Assembly: GCF_000002235.5 (NCBI RefSeq) | Contig: NW_022145612.1 | Span: 62,027,304-62,091,303, forward strand | Source: Strongylocentrotus purpuratus | Lineage: Eukaryota > Echinodermata > Echinoidea > Camarodonta > Strongylocentrotidae | Direction of reading: 5' to 3' | DNA length: 64,000 bases | Shown here: piece after piece, positions 34,301 through 42,461 of the stretch | Layout: the number at the start of each line of letters is the position of its first letter | How positions within the stretch are numbered: position 1 is the first letter of the stretch | Position numbers and translations under genes: made by a program | The notes under the pieces: model-generated | Database searches by the model: none | Told to the model about the DNA's origin: nothing | Seen by the model: the letters and a program-made list of their open reading frames with translations, nothing else

Positions 34301-37300
34301 TTCAGATATGGGGATTTGGACCACTACACAACCAAAGGTGTGTGTGCTATTATTTACATTTCGCTACAATGACTTTAGACTGAATTGTATTGTCACATTA
34401 AAACAATGCTACCATTTTTGCCTACATTGGCATCATCTATTTCAACAATTAATTACAAATTAATTTATGAGCCAGTTTTCTTTGCTGGCTTCATCAAGTT
34501 ATATTTAAGACTTGTATATATTTCTTATGTGACAGTGGAAAACCTGATCTGAAGTTTAGCATTGTTCACAATGCTGGAAATGTTCATGCGCTGAAATGGT
34601 GTCCGTCTGGGTGCTGGGACAATCCTTGTACTGTGGAATCCAGTGAAGAGCTATGGGATAATCGCCTTGGTGTCCTTGCAGCTGCATGCTCTGATGGTTG
34701 TGTGTTGATATATAGTGTACCTCATCCTACTGAAGCTCCTGAAGGTCAATCATCATCTCAACCACTACCCAAAGGTAGGTACTCCTAGTTCTACAGAAGG
34801 AATTTCTCTCAAATTTTGTGTGATTATATTCAATTTGTGGATATATTAACTGCATTTCCCTCAATAGTGCACACATCTTTGGATCTCAATTTGTTGCTTA
34901 TACTCAGGCTTCTATCTACGAGGAATGCATATTGATACAAACTTAAAGATGAAGTTGAGTTCTGGTCATGCGATTGCATTGTGAAAGAAACGGTGGGGAA
35001 TCGACCAGAAAAGGTTGATCATCTAGCATATAAGAATTTGTGTGTATTGCAAGGTTCTGGAATCGTCAAAATTATAAGAAATTGGCCAAGTCTTGGTAAA
35101 GTTACAAACACTGTACACATAAAGATGTATATGGGACTACACGAACACGTGGCGTAAAAAACCTACCCCCCGAGTTTTACGATGTACATGACATATTTAG
35201 AAAATGAAGGCATTTGAAGAGCCATGCTTTTCAGGGAACATGTCTCATGTGATGTTCTTCCACACTTGCATAATAAGAATGATAACGCTCACAAATTATT
35301 TTTCACCTCTTCCCAGAACTCATCCTTCTCTTTAATGTATGCACAAAATATTTTGTGCACAAAAAATTATCAATATTCAAGTACATCACAAATTTACTTT
35401 AAAAAAAAGGAAAAATGATTACCGGTATACTTAAATTTCTATCCCTTTGTTTTCATTTTTACATTTCACCTTTTTTACATGAATTATTATAGTGAATTTC
35501 ATTGCCTGCAGGGAAATTTCATACTATTGAGTGTAGGAATAGGTGGGGACAATACACTGTGATGACAATGTACGTCTTCAATTAACTTTTGAGAAACTGT
35601 TTGTTTGTTTGTACCCAGCAGTGTATGAAACTGTTTGTTTGTTTGTACCCATCAGTGTATGAAACTGTTTGTTTGTACCCATCAGTGTATGAAACTGTTT
35701 GTTTGTTTGTACCCAGCAGTGTATAAAACTGTTTGTTTGTTTGTACCCATCAGTGTATACAACTGTTTGTTTGTTTGTACCCATCAGTGTATGAAACTGT
35801 TTGTCTGTACCCATCAGTGTATGAAACTGTTTGTTTGTTTGTACCCATCAGTGTATGAAACTGTTTGTTTGTTTGTACCCAGCAGTGTATGAAACTGTTT
35901 GTTTGTTTGTACCCAGCAGTGTATGAAACTGTTTGTTTGTTTGTACCCAGCAGTGTATGAAACTGTTTGTTTGTTTGTACCCAGCAGTGTATGAAACTGT
36001 TTGTTTGTTTGTACCCAGCAGTGTATGAAACTGTTTGTTTGTACCCAGCAGTGTATGAAACTGTTTGTTTGTTTGTACCCAGCAGTGTATGAAACTGTTT
36101 GTTTGTTTGTACTCATCAGTGTATAAAACTGTTTGTTTGTTTGTACCCAGCAGTGTATACAACTGTTTGTTTGTTTGTACCCATCAGTGTATGAAACTGT
36201 TTGTTTGTACCCATCAGTGTATGAAACTGTTTGTTTGTTTGTACCCATCAGTGTATGAAACTGTTTGTCTGTACCCATCAGTGTATGAAACTGTTTGTTT
36301 GTTTGTACCCAGCAGTGTATGAAACTGTTTGTTTGTTCGTACCCATCAGTGTATGAAACTGTTTGTTTGTTTGTACCCAGCAGTGTATGAAACTGTTTGT
36401 TTGTACCCAGCAGTGTATGAAACTGTTTGTTTGTTTGTACCCAGCAGTGTATGAAACTGTTTGTTTGTACCCAGCAGTGTATGAAACTGTTTGTTTGTTT
36501 GTACCCAGCAGTGTATGAAACTGTTTGTTTGTTTGTACTCATCAGTGTATAAAACTGTTTGTTTGTTTGTACCCAGCAGTGTATACAACTGTTTGTTTGT
36601 TTGTACCCATCAGTGTATGAAACTGTTTGTTTGTTTGTACCCATCAGTGTATGAAACTGTTTGTTTGTTTGTACCCATCAGTGTATGAAACTGTTTGTTT
36701 GTTTGTACCCATCAGTGTATGAAACTGTTTGTTTGTTTGTACCCATCAGTGTATGAAACTGTTTGTTTGTTTGTACCCATCAGTGTATGAAACTGTTTGT
36801 TTGTTTGTACCCATCAGTGTATGAAACTGTTTGTTTGTTTGTACCCAGCAGTGTATGAAACTGTTTGTTTGTTTTGTACTCATCAGTGTATAAAACTGTT
36901 TGTTTGTTTGTACCCATCAGTGTATAAAACTGTTTGTTTGTTTGTACCCATCAGTGTATGAAACTGTTTGTACCCAGCAGTGTATAAAACTGTTTGTTTG
37001 TACCCAGCAGTGTATGAAACTGTTTGTTTGTTTGTACCCAGCAGTGTATAAAACTGTTTGTTTGTTTGTACCCAGCAGTATATGAAACTGTACCAAGTCT
37101 AGTTCTATGGCCTGGAAGAGATGGGGATAAAGGAGGCAGCTCATTTGGTCCATGCTTATGTCTTGATTGGCAACAAAGAAAACCACATTCTACGATAGCT
37201 GCTGGTTATTCTTGTGGTAAGTGTAGAATGTGGAAAACCAAGAAGATCAAATAGAATATTAATAACAATACTTACAGCTGTTAATGCAGAATGTAAGAGG

Positions 37301-40300
37301 GTTGGGATGTGCGGGCGAGGGGAACTGACTGATCAACTCAAAATCAATATTATGCTTGAAAGGAAATGCTGTAAAATTATATGCCTTTAGTATGCAAGCA
37401 ATTCATCATGCCAAATGTTAACTTTTCTCGAGATATGTATTTCTTGAAATGAAACTAGGTGTTCAAAGAGACATCAGATAAATCAATGGTAGGCCTACTT
37501 TAGCACTGCATCACAGTCAACCCAGTCCAAGTGATTTAACTAGCGTCATTCAAAGCAGTGTTTATTTGTATACTATTGGTCCTTCGTCCTTCGTTGATTG
37601 ATGTGTTTGACTTCAAGAATCAACTCTTACATATTCTCAATCAAAAGCATTCATTATTCTTCAGTGATTCCATTACACATTGTGCATGCAGACGTAATAC
37701 TTCATGAATATATATTTGTGTGCCCTTCTTTTTTCAGGCTTGATTGCTATTTGGAATGTAAGTGTACAGTCATCTACCCCGATCAGACAATCTAACACAG
37801 ATGGCTCTATCACTCTTCTTCCAACCCAAGTTTTTACTGCACATACTGGTCCCGTTTTGACCATTTCTTGGTCCCCTGCTGGTAGGTTTTACTCTTTGGA
37901 TTAAGAATTAATGCAAAGATTTCCATCAAATTCAACAACATTTTAATATGGATTTTAAATTATTGATATGGTTCAAAAGCTCAGATACAATAGGTAACTG
38001 GTAATAAAGGTGAACAAAATTTGGAAATATCTAGTTACAGTAGTAACTTGAGCATAAGTGTTTTCATTCTAATTTCTTGGCTCTAACTTGGCTCAAGTGT
38101 GTATTAGCTAGAAAATTAACCGGATTGATTTTAGGTCACTGAAGAACACAGTTTACAGGGTCATGTAATGTAAAAATGTTATAAAATATTGTGTTACCAT
38201 AATAACTTAGAAACCCTTTGGTAGATTGTAATCAAATATTCATCAAAAAGGCATAATTATCAGAAGATGAACAGATAAGATACAGGGTTTAATAGGTCAG
38301 AGGGCAAAGGTCATAGTGTCATAAAAGTATAAATAAATTGAGAAGTATATCTTTCCTTTATATTTTCACTTTTATGGATTCAGTGGACCTGGTGGAGTCA
38401 TCAACAGGATGAAAATATTTACAAAACAAATAAATAAACAAATCATGAACATTCAAAGGAAGAAAGAGTATGGAAGTACTGAGTAGCGGTGATCTGAATA
38501 CAGCTTATGATATTTATCTTCATACAGAATTCTATACGTAATTCGTTGATGAATCTGGAGGTCATAGATGGAGGGATATTTATGCTATGTCCTCCTACAA
38601 AATCAAAAATTTTGAGCTTGAATTAAACCTTTATGAAATATTTAGCATTTGTGTTTGGTTATAGATAACAATTTGATGTGTAGCAGTGGTCGTAATAGAA
38701 TGTTGCATTTCTGGGATATTCATGAACCTGGCATTCCTGTGTTGAGTCAGATGTATCCTAATGCTCTACAGACTTGTCAATGGCTGTCTCACTATAGTGC
38801 ACTTCTTACTGTCGAGGATGGACACATTCAGAAAATGTAAGAATTATTATTATATTGACCTAATTGTACTATAGTAAAAAAAAAAAGTCTTGTACACAAA
38901 GTGATGAGTAATATGTTTGAGGTTTACTAGTGAGACTTGTAGACAGTTTGTGTAACTGGGACTAAATTGAATGACACATTGTGATTGGTAGACAGGAATA
39001 ACAGGAATAACAGGAATTTTGTTAAGCTTGGGTTAACTTTATTCTGTCCAGTGTTATTATATATTACATTTAACCCTGACATATGTGGAAGGGTGCATGC
39101 AATATGTACAATCAAACAAGAATTTCATCCAAACCAGTGAAAGATTATTATTGAGTTAAATTCCCTTAAATTGTTTATTATTTGGTTGAATGATATGTTT
39201 CACTCAAACAAAAATAGCAATGTGTACCAAATAGAAATTGTTTGCTTTATGCTGATAAACTTGAATAAATGAGTGATGATATGATGATAGAAATGATTGA
39301 AGTTTAAAGATCTTTTTTGTTGATATTTGTAGCATTCTTCAAGATGTCTCCTCCATCTCTACTCCACCAATTCCAATCTATTGTCAACAGAACCATGTCT
39401 TGGTAAGTCATTGCTCTATTGTGTCTTTGTTATATTTCCCCCCTTAATGCCTCCACATAGAAGTACTGATTCTAATTTGCCTTTGTAATATTTCCCCCCT
39501 TAATGCCTCCACATAGAAGTACTGATTCCATTGTGTCTTTGTAAGACCTCCCCCCTTAATGCCTCCACATAGAAGTACTGATTCCATTGTGTCTTTGTAA
39601 GACCTCCCCCCTTAATGCCTCCACATAGAAGTACTGATTCTAATTTGCCTTTGTAATATTTCCCCCCTTAATGCCTCCACATAGAAGTACTGATTCTAAT
39701 TTGCCTTTGTAATATTTCCCCCCTTAATGCCTCCACATAGAAGTACTGATTCCATTGTGTCTTTGTGAGACCTCCCCCCTTAATGCCTCCACATAGAAGT
39801 ACTGATTCTAATTTGCCATATCATGCAATACAGCGGTCTTCCTAGGGTCAATGGTTATGATAAAGCAATTTTTGAAATGACCCTTCACAAGAAAATGCTT
39901 GTACCTAGTATTCATTTTTATCTCTTTTCAGGATGTGACATACTCAGAATGGTTGAACTATCTCGTAGCAACAGATATTTCAGGCAAGATTGAACTCTGT
40001 GAGATGCCTAAAAGATTGCCAATCTCTTCTAAGCAGCGAATTAAGGTTAGTAATCCGGTTCTGTTTTCATTTTTTTTGGAGAATTCTTTTAATCAAATAC
40101 TTGAAAGAAATGATTAAATATAGCACGTCAATTACCCTTCCTTTCTTTCTGATTGTTTTTCATCACAGATGGTGTCAGTCCGGAGCCCATGTATAAACCA
40201 TGCTTCATCAGTACTTAGCAACATGGATGCCATTTACAAGGTACATGTTTTAAATATCTGTTCTTGCTGATATATAGTTTTATGCCTGTTTTCAGACTGT

Positions 40301-40646
40301 CCATCCGGCTGTCTGTCCATCCCGCATTATCGTTATTGCGATTTCTCTAAACCACTTAAGGTATGAGCTTCAAACTTAGTGATAGTATGTATCACCCAGA
40401 GACGGATCCAGGGGGGGGGGGCACAGGGGGCACATGCCCCCCCCCGACCAAAAAAAATAAAAAAATTAACTACCTCCCCCCCCCCCCCGCTGAAATTTTT
40501 TAATTTTTGGGACCAAAAATATATATATATATACATATTTATATATATATATGTCCTCTTACCCCCCCCCCCCCCCCCTGCTTATTCAGTGGCTGGCTGA
40601 GTCGATGCAATTTTTTTTGGGACCAAAAAAATATAAATATACTGAT

Positions 40647-40689
<43 letters not shown>

Positions 40690-41418
40690 AGAAATTCCTG
40701 GATCCGCCCCTGTCACCATAGAAAGACACTCTGCTTAGATTTTGGAGTAAGTAGGTCTAAGGGCAAAGAGGTCAATTTATGAAAATTATAGGTATTAACT
40801 TGATTATCGTGATATCCCAAGAACCACAAGAGGTATAGGTGTCAAACCTGGTAATAGAGTTAGAGTACCATTGGAAGACAAACTGATTTGGGGGGTAAAT
40901 ACATGTGGGTGAAAATTCAAAGGTCATAAGAGTCTATTTCCATGAAATCTCTGTGTTTTAGCCCTGTTATCCCAATGTACATTTATCGAGTATGATTTGA
41001 GCCATGAACTATAGTGATTAAAACACCAATACCAATTAGTTTGCATCATCACAGTGAGACAAATTGATCAGATTTGGGGGTGTAAAAAATTAGAATTTTG
41101 AATGTCAACAAGTCAATTATAATGAAATCAGGACCCCCCCTCCCCCCACCCCTGGCTCCAATAGGCAGGGTTAAGTTGCTGATGTATATACATGCCTTAT
41201 TTATTTACACTATTTTGTTTATATAAGTCTATTTGGATGGAACACTTCGTGTAATGAAATTGACATCTCTCACAAGATTTGCATTACATAGATTTGTAAA
41301 ATGCAACCAATTTTGTACACAGTTGCAATGGAACCCTAACAAAGCATCATGTAGATGGTTACTAGCTGGTGGAGAATCTGGCCTTGTTCAACTCTTTCAT
41401 GTTCCATCTCAAGTTTAA
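22053..41418 (+). CDS. GTF3C2: General transcription factor 3C subunit 2 (TFIIIC110), 17 exons seen
   Basis: Exons: 22053-22131, 26379-26590, 28068-28192, 29292-29370, 29823-29964, 30934-30967, 32344-32430, 33508-33671, 34130-34337, 34536-34774, 37076-37216, 37738-37881, 38665-38836, 39333-39402, 39932-40045, 40169-40240, 41228-41418; about 757 residues. Codon phase is kept at every junction but the last. GTF3C2 is the WD40 subunit of TFIIIC, which binds the B box of tRNA-type promoters and recruits TFIIIB for RNA polymerase III. Diagnostic matches to human GTF3C2, compared from memory: GGVVRSVAWCPVP, GPSLIQIWGFGPL, LKWCPSGCW, LAAACSDGCVLIYSVPHP, CLDWQQRKPHSTIAAGY, FTAHTGPVLTISW, GRNRMLHFWDIHEP, ATDISGKIEL and WLLAGGESGLVQLF. 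The N-terminus has an RG-rich run and two zinc fingers, then a Glu/Asp-rich stretch. Intron 1 carries a LINE and intron 10 a minisatellite made from the exon-11 acceptor. Exon 16 ends in phase 0 but exon 17 needs phase 1, so a small exon or a sequence error is likely between them. Confidence 0.9.
22431..22650. repeat. Dispersed repeat A1 (partner at 62333-62550)
   Basis: It starts GGAGATACCCTACTA and ends TTTCACGGCAAACCGCTGCA. The partner has the same ends and the same order of blocks (AAATATTCA, TTAAAAGTC, TAGGCCTA, GTGTCAATTTT). Both copies lie in the first intron of a gene, next to antisense LINE sequence. Confidence 0.75.
22908..23122 (-). mobile_element. Antisense LINE fragment (reverse transcriptase C-terminus)
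   Basis: On the minus strand it reads FALKIVKQRCSTKIRQDAFS, QLVINDWNTLPEEVVTATTV and NAFKARLDRVWKDKR then CSPNE, the classic C-terminal tail of non-LTR reverse transcriptases. A (GAA)n-coded Glu run precedes it. Only the last ~70 residues are present, and the orientation is opposite to the large LINE that follows. Confidence 0.8.
23299..25737 (+). mobile_element. LINE with open reading frame: partial endonuclease + reverse transcriptase (812 codons)
   Basis: Residues ~1-140 are the C-terminal part of an APE-type endonuclease (AIYHPPN, GFILLGDYN near 71, SSDHLAVSW near 125). The N-terminal endonuclease residues, including the early Asn and Glu of the active site, are absent, so the copy is 5'-truncated. 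Reverse transcriptase follows: RKAPGPDSIPAWI near 345, RPISLTDHFAKILEK near 415, FSKAFDRIDH near 478 (first catalytic Asp), GAPQGTRLGPL near 534 and YVDD near 563. The thumb and C-terminal block has LGVFVQEDLKWSYHV, YCSYVRPKVEYCAPVWH and RIQKRACRLML. There is no internal stop, so the insertion is young or the frame is still under selection. Motifs fit the CR1/Jockey group; the clade is tentative. The first codon is not a convincing ATG. It lies in the sense direction in GTF3C2 intron 1. Confidence 0.9.
25738..26355 (+). mobile_element. 3' untranslated part and A-rich tail of the LINE
   Basis: AT-rich non-coding sequence ends in an AATAAATA-type short repeat run (26325-26355) directly before the exon-2 acceptor region of GTF3C2. 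This simple-repeat 3' end is typical for CR1/Jockey-type LINEs. The tail stops only about 23 bases before the exon. Confidence 0.75.
26379..26590 (+). CDS. GTF3C2: GTF3C2 exon 2 (zinc finger 1)
   Basis: The acceptor is TTTAGCAG and the donor AAAAG|GTAAGA. It holds KCPKPGCARKFVNRYGYEY then HLERC, a C-x4-C-x12-H-x3-C finger, and the Cys pair of a second finger (FYCPLCPEK), which continues in exon 3. Confidence 0.85.
26591..28067. other. GTF3C2: GTF3C2 intron 2
   Basis: A short CT microsatellite (about 27372-27390) and (CA)n near 27475-27492 are present, plus a SINE listed separately. No further exon is needed: codon phase is kept across. Confidence 0.6.
27755..27965 (+). mobile_element. tRNA-derived SINE
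   Basis: The box B GGTTCGATCCC lies at 27812-27822, with a box-A-like GTGGTTTAAGTACTTG upstream. The tail TCTTTTGGAAAGGCATTAAT, CTACATTTGCCACTCC and ACCCAGGAG matches, from memory, a SINE family common in sea urchin and other echinoderm genomes. It is in the sense direction in intron 2. Confidence 0.75.
28068..28192 (+). CDS. GTF3C2: GTF3C2 exon 3 (zinc finger 2, C-terminal half)
   Basis: It reads VYLSKAGLRLHQKSIHERP, supplying the two His of finger 2 (C-x2-C-x13-H-x4-H across the exon 2/3 junction), then a Glu/Pro linker and GGRGQRKAAQ. The donor is AGAA|GTGAGT, phase 2. Confidence 0.85.
28310..28510 (+). mobile_element. Degenerate SINE-like sequence
   Basis: GTGGGTAAGTCACAAAACTG and TGGAGTTTTAAACCTCAGCC look like a worn box A and box B. 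TTGGGCAAGACATTTAAATC and ATGTGCCACTAT resemble the tail of the SINE at 27755. It is much older than that copy. Confidence 0.45.
28511..29291. other. GTF3C2: GTF3C2 intron 3, remainder
   Basis: No exon or bounded element was recognised. Confidence 0.5.
29292..29370 (+). CDS. GTF3C2: GTF3C2 exon 4
   Basis: The acceptor is TATACAG and the donor GAAA|GTAAGT. It reads KAMAQVKLLRDAIIDSTERV then TKKGSLK, a basic amphipathic stretch with no named domain. Phases are 2 in and 0 out. Confidence 0.8.
29371..29822. other. GTF3C2: GTF3C2 intron 4
   Basis: Nothing recognised. The 3' splice site (TGCTTGAAG) has a weak pyrimidine tract, but a stop upstream in frame rules out earlier AGs. Confidence 0.5.
29823..29964 (+). 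CDS. GTF3C2: GTF3C2 exon 5 (acidic)
   Basis: It reads ERQREKRQDVFIPEDCESDN, DEEEYKEIDDSSVRRREG and KVQLKINKY. The acidic patch corresponds in position to the acidic N-terminal part of the human protein. The donor is TATG|GTGAGT, phase 1. Confidence 0.8.
29965..30933. other. GTF3C2: GTF3C2 intron 5
   Basis: AT-rich. No repeat family or exon was recognised. Confidence 0.5.
30934..30967 (+). CDS. GTF3C2: GTF3C2 exon 6 (34-bp micro-exon)
   Basis: The acceptor is GTATTTTCAG and the donor ACCG|GTAAGT. It encodes DLETFNKMSYDR with the flanking codons. It joins exons 5 and 7 in frame (phase 1 in, 2 out). Confidence 0.7.
30968..32343. other. GTF3C2: GTF3C2 intron 6
   Basis: It contains a poly-A run of about 25 bases at 31287-31312 next to AATAATAAT repeats. 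No exon was found. Confidence 0.5.
32344..32430 (+). CDS. GTF3C2: GTF3C2 exon 7
   Basis: It reads HFERLCSMQEILFHDLRSTV then STWPHISKR. It matches in position the helical segment before the first beta-propeller blade of the human protein. The acceptor is TTTTCAG and the donor AAAG|GTATTT. Confidence 0.75.
32431..33507. other. GTF3C2: GTF3C2 intron 7
   Basis: A ~50-base direct repeat (TTTCAGACTGATGCTTATAT) occurs at about 32546 and 32607. Short GATAAT and TAGTAG runs lie near 33417-33475. No exon was found. Confidence 0.5.
33508..33671 (+). CDS. GTF3C2: GTF3C2 exon 8 (internal duplication)
   Basis: It contains QSHQHVEKDI twice in tandem (DNA unit of 30 bases with two or three differences), then TSVGSMTSLPVYSATEIQDE. 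The duplication lies in a low-conservation linker just before the propeller. Confidence 0.8.
33672..34129. other. GTF3C2: GTF3C2 intron 8
   Basis: Nothing recognised. Confidence 0.5.
34130..34337 (+). CDS. GTF3C2: GTF3C2 exon 9 (first WD blade)
   Basis: It reads FNIGGVVRSVAWCPVPISED, then QYAAFSPYCSNYQVPQALLS and GPSLIQIWGFGPLHNQ. The human counterpart has GGPLWALDWCPVPEG and GPGLLQLWGLGTLQ in the same order, which makes this the strongest orthology anchor. Confidence 0.92.
34536..34774 (+). CDS. GTF3C2: GTF3C2 exon 10 (WD blade)
   Basis: It reads SIVHNAGNVHALKWCPSGCW, then RLGVLAAACSDGCVLIYSVP and HPTEAPEG. The human match is DNGCIWDLKFCPSGAW and LGLLALACSDGKVLLFSLP. The donor is AAAG|GTAGGT, phase 1. 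Confidence 0.92.
34775..35589. other. GTF3C2: GTF3C2 intron 10, unique 5' part
   Basis: No exon was seen. The rest of the intron is the minisatellite. Confidence 0.5.
35590..37078. repeat. Minisatellite built from the exon-11 3' splice site
   Basis: About 45 head-to-tail units, mostly 34 bp, some 30 or 26 bp, differing in the number of TTTG steps. The unit is (TTTG)n, then TACCCAGCAG or TACCCATCAG, then TGTATGAAACTG. The last unit runs straight into exon 11, whose start CAGTATATGAAACTG is the same sequence with one change. Each unit therefore repeats the intron end (T-rich tract plus CAG) and the first dozen exon bases. A ~426-bp block is itself duplicated (units with ACTCATCAG followed by GTATACAACTG near 36112-36165 and 36538-36591). 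Long open frames on both strands here follow from the repeat and are not genes. Confidence 0.95.
37076..37216 (+). CDS. GTF3C2: GTF3C2 exon 11 (WD blade)
   Basis: It reads AVYETVPSLVLWPGRDGDKG and CLCLDWQQRKPHSTIAAGYS. The human match is PAIYKVQCVA and LAWMPTRPHQHLAAGYY. The acceptor is the tandem CAGCAG: a start at 37076 gives Lys-Ala-Val-Tyr, a start at 37079 gives Lys-Val-Tyr. Both stay in frame. Confidence 0.88.
37217..37737. other. GTF3C2: GTF3C2 intron 11
   Basis: Nothing recognised. Confidence 0.5.
37738..37881 (+). CDS. GTF3C2: GTF3C2 exon 12 (WD blade)
   Basis: It reads GLIAIWNVSVQSS, NTDGSITLLPTQVFTAHTGP and VLTISWSPAG. The human match is GMVVFWNL, LSDGSLKLYPFQCFLAHDQ and AVRTLQW. 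The acceptor is TTTTTTCAG and the donor TGCTG|GTAGGT. Confidence 0.92.
37882..38664. other. GTF3C2: GTF3C2 intron 12
   Basis: The middle (about 38000-38400) has the phrase-like pattern of old marine-invertebrate intron repeats (GGTCATAGTGTCATAA). No element ends were found. Confidence 0.4.
38665..38836 (+). CDS. GTF3C2: GTF3C2 exon 13 (WD blade)
   Basis: It reads NNLMCSSGRNRMLHFWDIHE, PGIPVLSQMYPNALQTCQWL and SALLTVEDGHIQK. The human match is [23 protein letters not shown]. The donor is AAAAT|GTAAGA, phase 2. Confidence 0.92.
38837..39332. other. GTF3C2: GTF3C2 intron 13
   Basis: Only a short ACAGGAATA triplication near 38994-39015 stands out. Confidence 0.5.
39333..39402 (+). CDS. GTF3C2: GTF3C2 exon 14
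   Basis: It reads ILQDVSSISTPPIPIYCQQN then HVL. Phase is 2 in and 0 out, with donor TTG|GTAAGT. Confidence 0.75.
39425..39830. repeat. Minisatellite of seven ~57-bp units in intron 14
   Basis: Each unit is TTTGTAAGACCTCC or TTTGTAATATTTCC, then CCCCTTAATGCCTCCACATA, then GAAGTACTGATTC. Two unit types (TCCATTGTG and TCTAATTTGCC endings) alternate in blocks. The array starts about 25 bases after the exon-14 donor. Confidence 0.9.
39932..40045 (+). CDS. GTF3C2: GTF3C2 exon 15 (WD blade)
   Basis: It reads DVTYSEWLNYLVATDISGKI then ELCEMPKRLPISSKQRIK. The human match is SGSDWLGTIAAGDISGELI. It is in phase 0 at both ends. Confidence 0.88.
40169..40240 (+). CDS. GTF3C2: GTF3C2 exon 16
   Basis: The acceptor is TCACAG and the donor ACAAG|GTACAT. 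It reads MVSVRSPCINHASSVLSNMD then AIYK. The other two frames hold stops, so phase 0 is the only option. It is less conserved than its neighbours and ends in a phase that does not fit exon 17. Confidence 0.65.
40397..40712. mobile_element. MITE in GTF3C2 intron 16, ends CAGAGACGGATCCAGG
   Basis: The right end CTGGATCCGCCCCTG pairs with the left end with two or three mismatches. TCACC stands on both sides (5-bp duplication). The inside has long C runs, TTGGGACCAAAAATATA twice and a CTTATTCAGTGGCTGGCTGA core seen inverted at 11510. It split an older intronic repeat (GATAGTATGTATCACC / ATAGAAAGACAC). Confidence 0.75.
40713..41227. other. GTF3C2: GTF3C2 intron 16, remainder
   Basis: Old intronic repeat sequence (GTAAGTAGGTCTAAGGGC, TCGTGATATCCCAAGAACC). 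A small coding exon of length 1 modulo 3 should lie between 40241 and 41227 if the gene is intact. I could not find a convincing one. Confidence 0.4.
41228..41418 (+). CDS. GTF3C2: GTF3C2 exon 17 (C-terminus)
   Basis: It reads YLDGTLRVMKLTSLTRFALH, FCTQLQWNPNKASCRWLLAG and GESGLVQLFHVPSQV then TAA. The human match is VRFSPN...YGWLVSGGQSGLVRIHFV. A stop at 41224-41226 in this frame forces the acceptor to the AG at 41226-41227. The protein ends here, lacking the longer tail of the human protein. Confidence 0.88.
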
Positions 41419-42461
41419 TACAGGGAGCAAATACATGTGAGTAGAATGGATCCTTCAATCACTTAATATATGTGTATTTACATTTTATACAGTAAGTCAC
41501 AGTGAAAGAGTTAATTCATGTGAGATGAACTAATCTCACAGTACTTCATAGTGGCCGGGCATGCACACAAAGCTGCGTATTTGTTTTAAATCTTCCTTTA
41601 GCGCCTTGGTACATAATAGCATTGATAGCACATGTCACTTCTAATTGCTTTTACTTCAGGAGGTAACAACTCAAAACACAAAGAAATGACCCCCCCCCCC
41701 TTTTTTTTGGGGGGGGGGGGGCTATATTAACTCTACTTGGGATTTCTATAAGGTCACAGAGGCCAATAATTAGAATATCATACCAAGAGAGGAAAACAAG
41801 ATAAGTCATACAGTTATTAATTTCTTTTGGGAGGGGGGGGGGGGGGGGGGCAGTTATGAATAATGACAAGCCACACCTCTGATACATCTTAGCTAATACG
41901 TTTGATGTTATGATTACATCCAATGTCACTGTATGTATTTGTGTAATTTATTGGCAAAGAAAAAAACTACATATCTTAAATTGCCCTGTGTTAAAACATA
42001 GGTAAACTAACACAATTTTCTTGCTTTATTTCTTTTATAGTACACACTATTAATATCTTTAGATATCATGTATTCTGTATTTGCTAAGATTTTGTGGATG
42101 AATACAAAGTCTGCCACTCTGTTACTGATTTTAGCCAATAATTATTCCTTTGTAATGTTGACAAATATATACTGGTTTATACAACACCTACGTGGATCCT
42201 TGTTATTTGATTGGAGGATTGTTGGTCACATGATATTCAATAGATTTTCTATTGCACGGGCGTGCATTTTTGGATATATTCGCCGTGCATTTTTGGTTAT
42301 ATGCAGACTGCGTACCTTTCTGCCGTGCGCGTATCCCTGCGTGTATCTGACGCGAAGGCAATCTGAATGTAATCGAGAATGCTTGACTCCAACTTTAATT
42401 TATCTTAAATATGAGGAGTAAAGCATAATTTGTTGCTTATCATTCTATTAGATATTCTTCG

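Noticed and set aside
35814-36644. Minus-strand open frame of 276 codons with repeated NKQTVSYT-like peptides
   Set aside because: It is the reading of the splice-site minisatellite. Unit length is mostly not a multiple of three and similar frames open on both strands.
40296-40360. Candidate small exon between TTTTCAG and TTAAG|GTATGAG in GTF3C2 intron 16
   Set aside because: Its 65 bases would leave the wrong phase for exon 17, and the sequence belongs to an old intronic repeat.
40507-40782. Pro-rich frame
   Set aside because: Made by C homopolymers inside a MITE.
42068-42421. 117-codon + strand frame after GTF3C2
   Set aside because: Low-complexity hydrophobic start, no splice or family support, and overlaps repeat-like sequence (TGCATTTTTGG twice).
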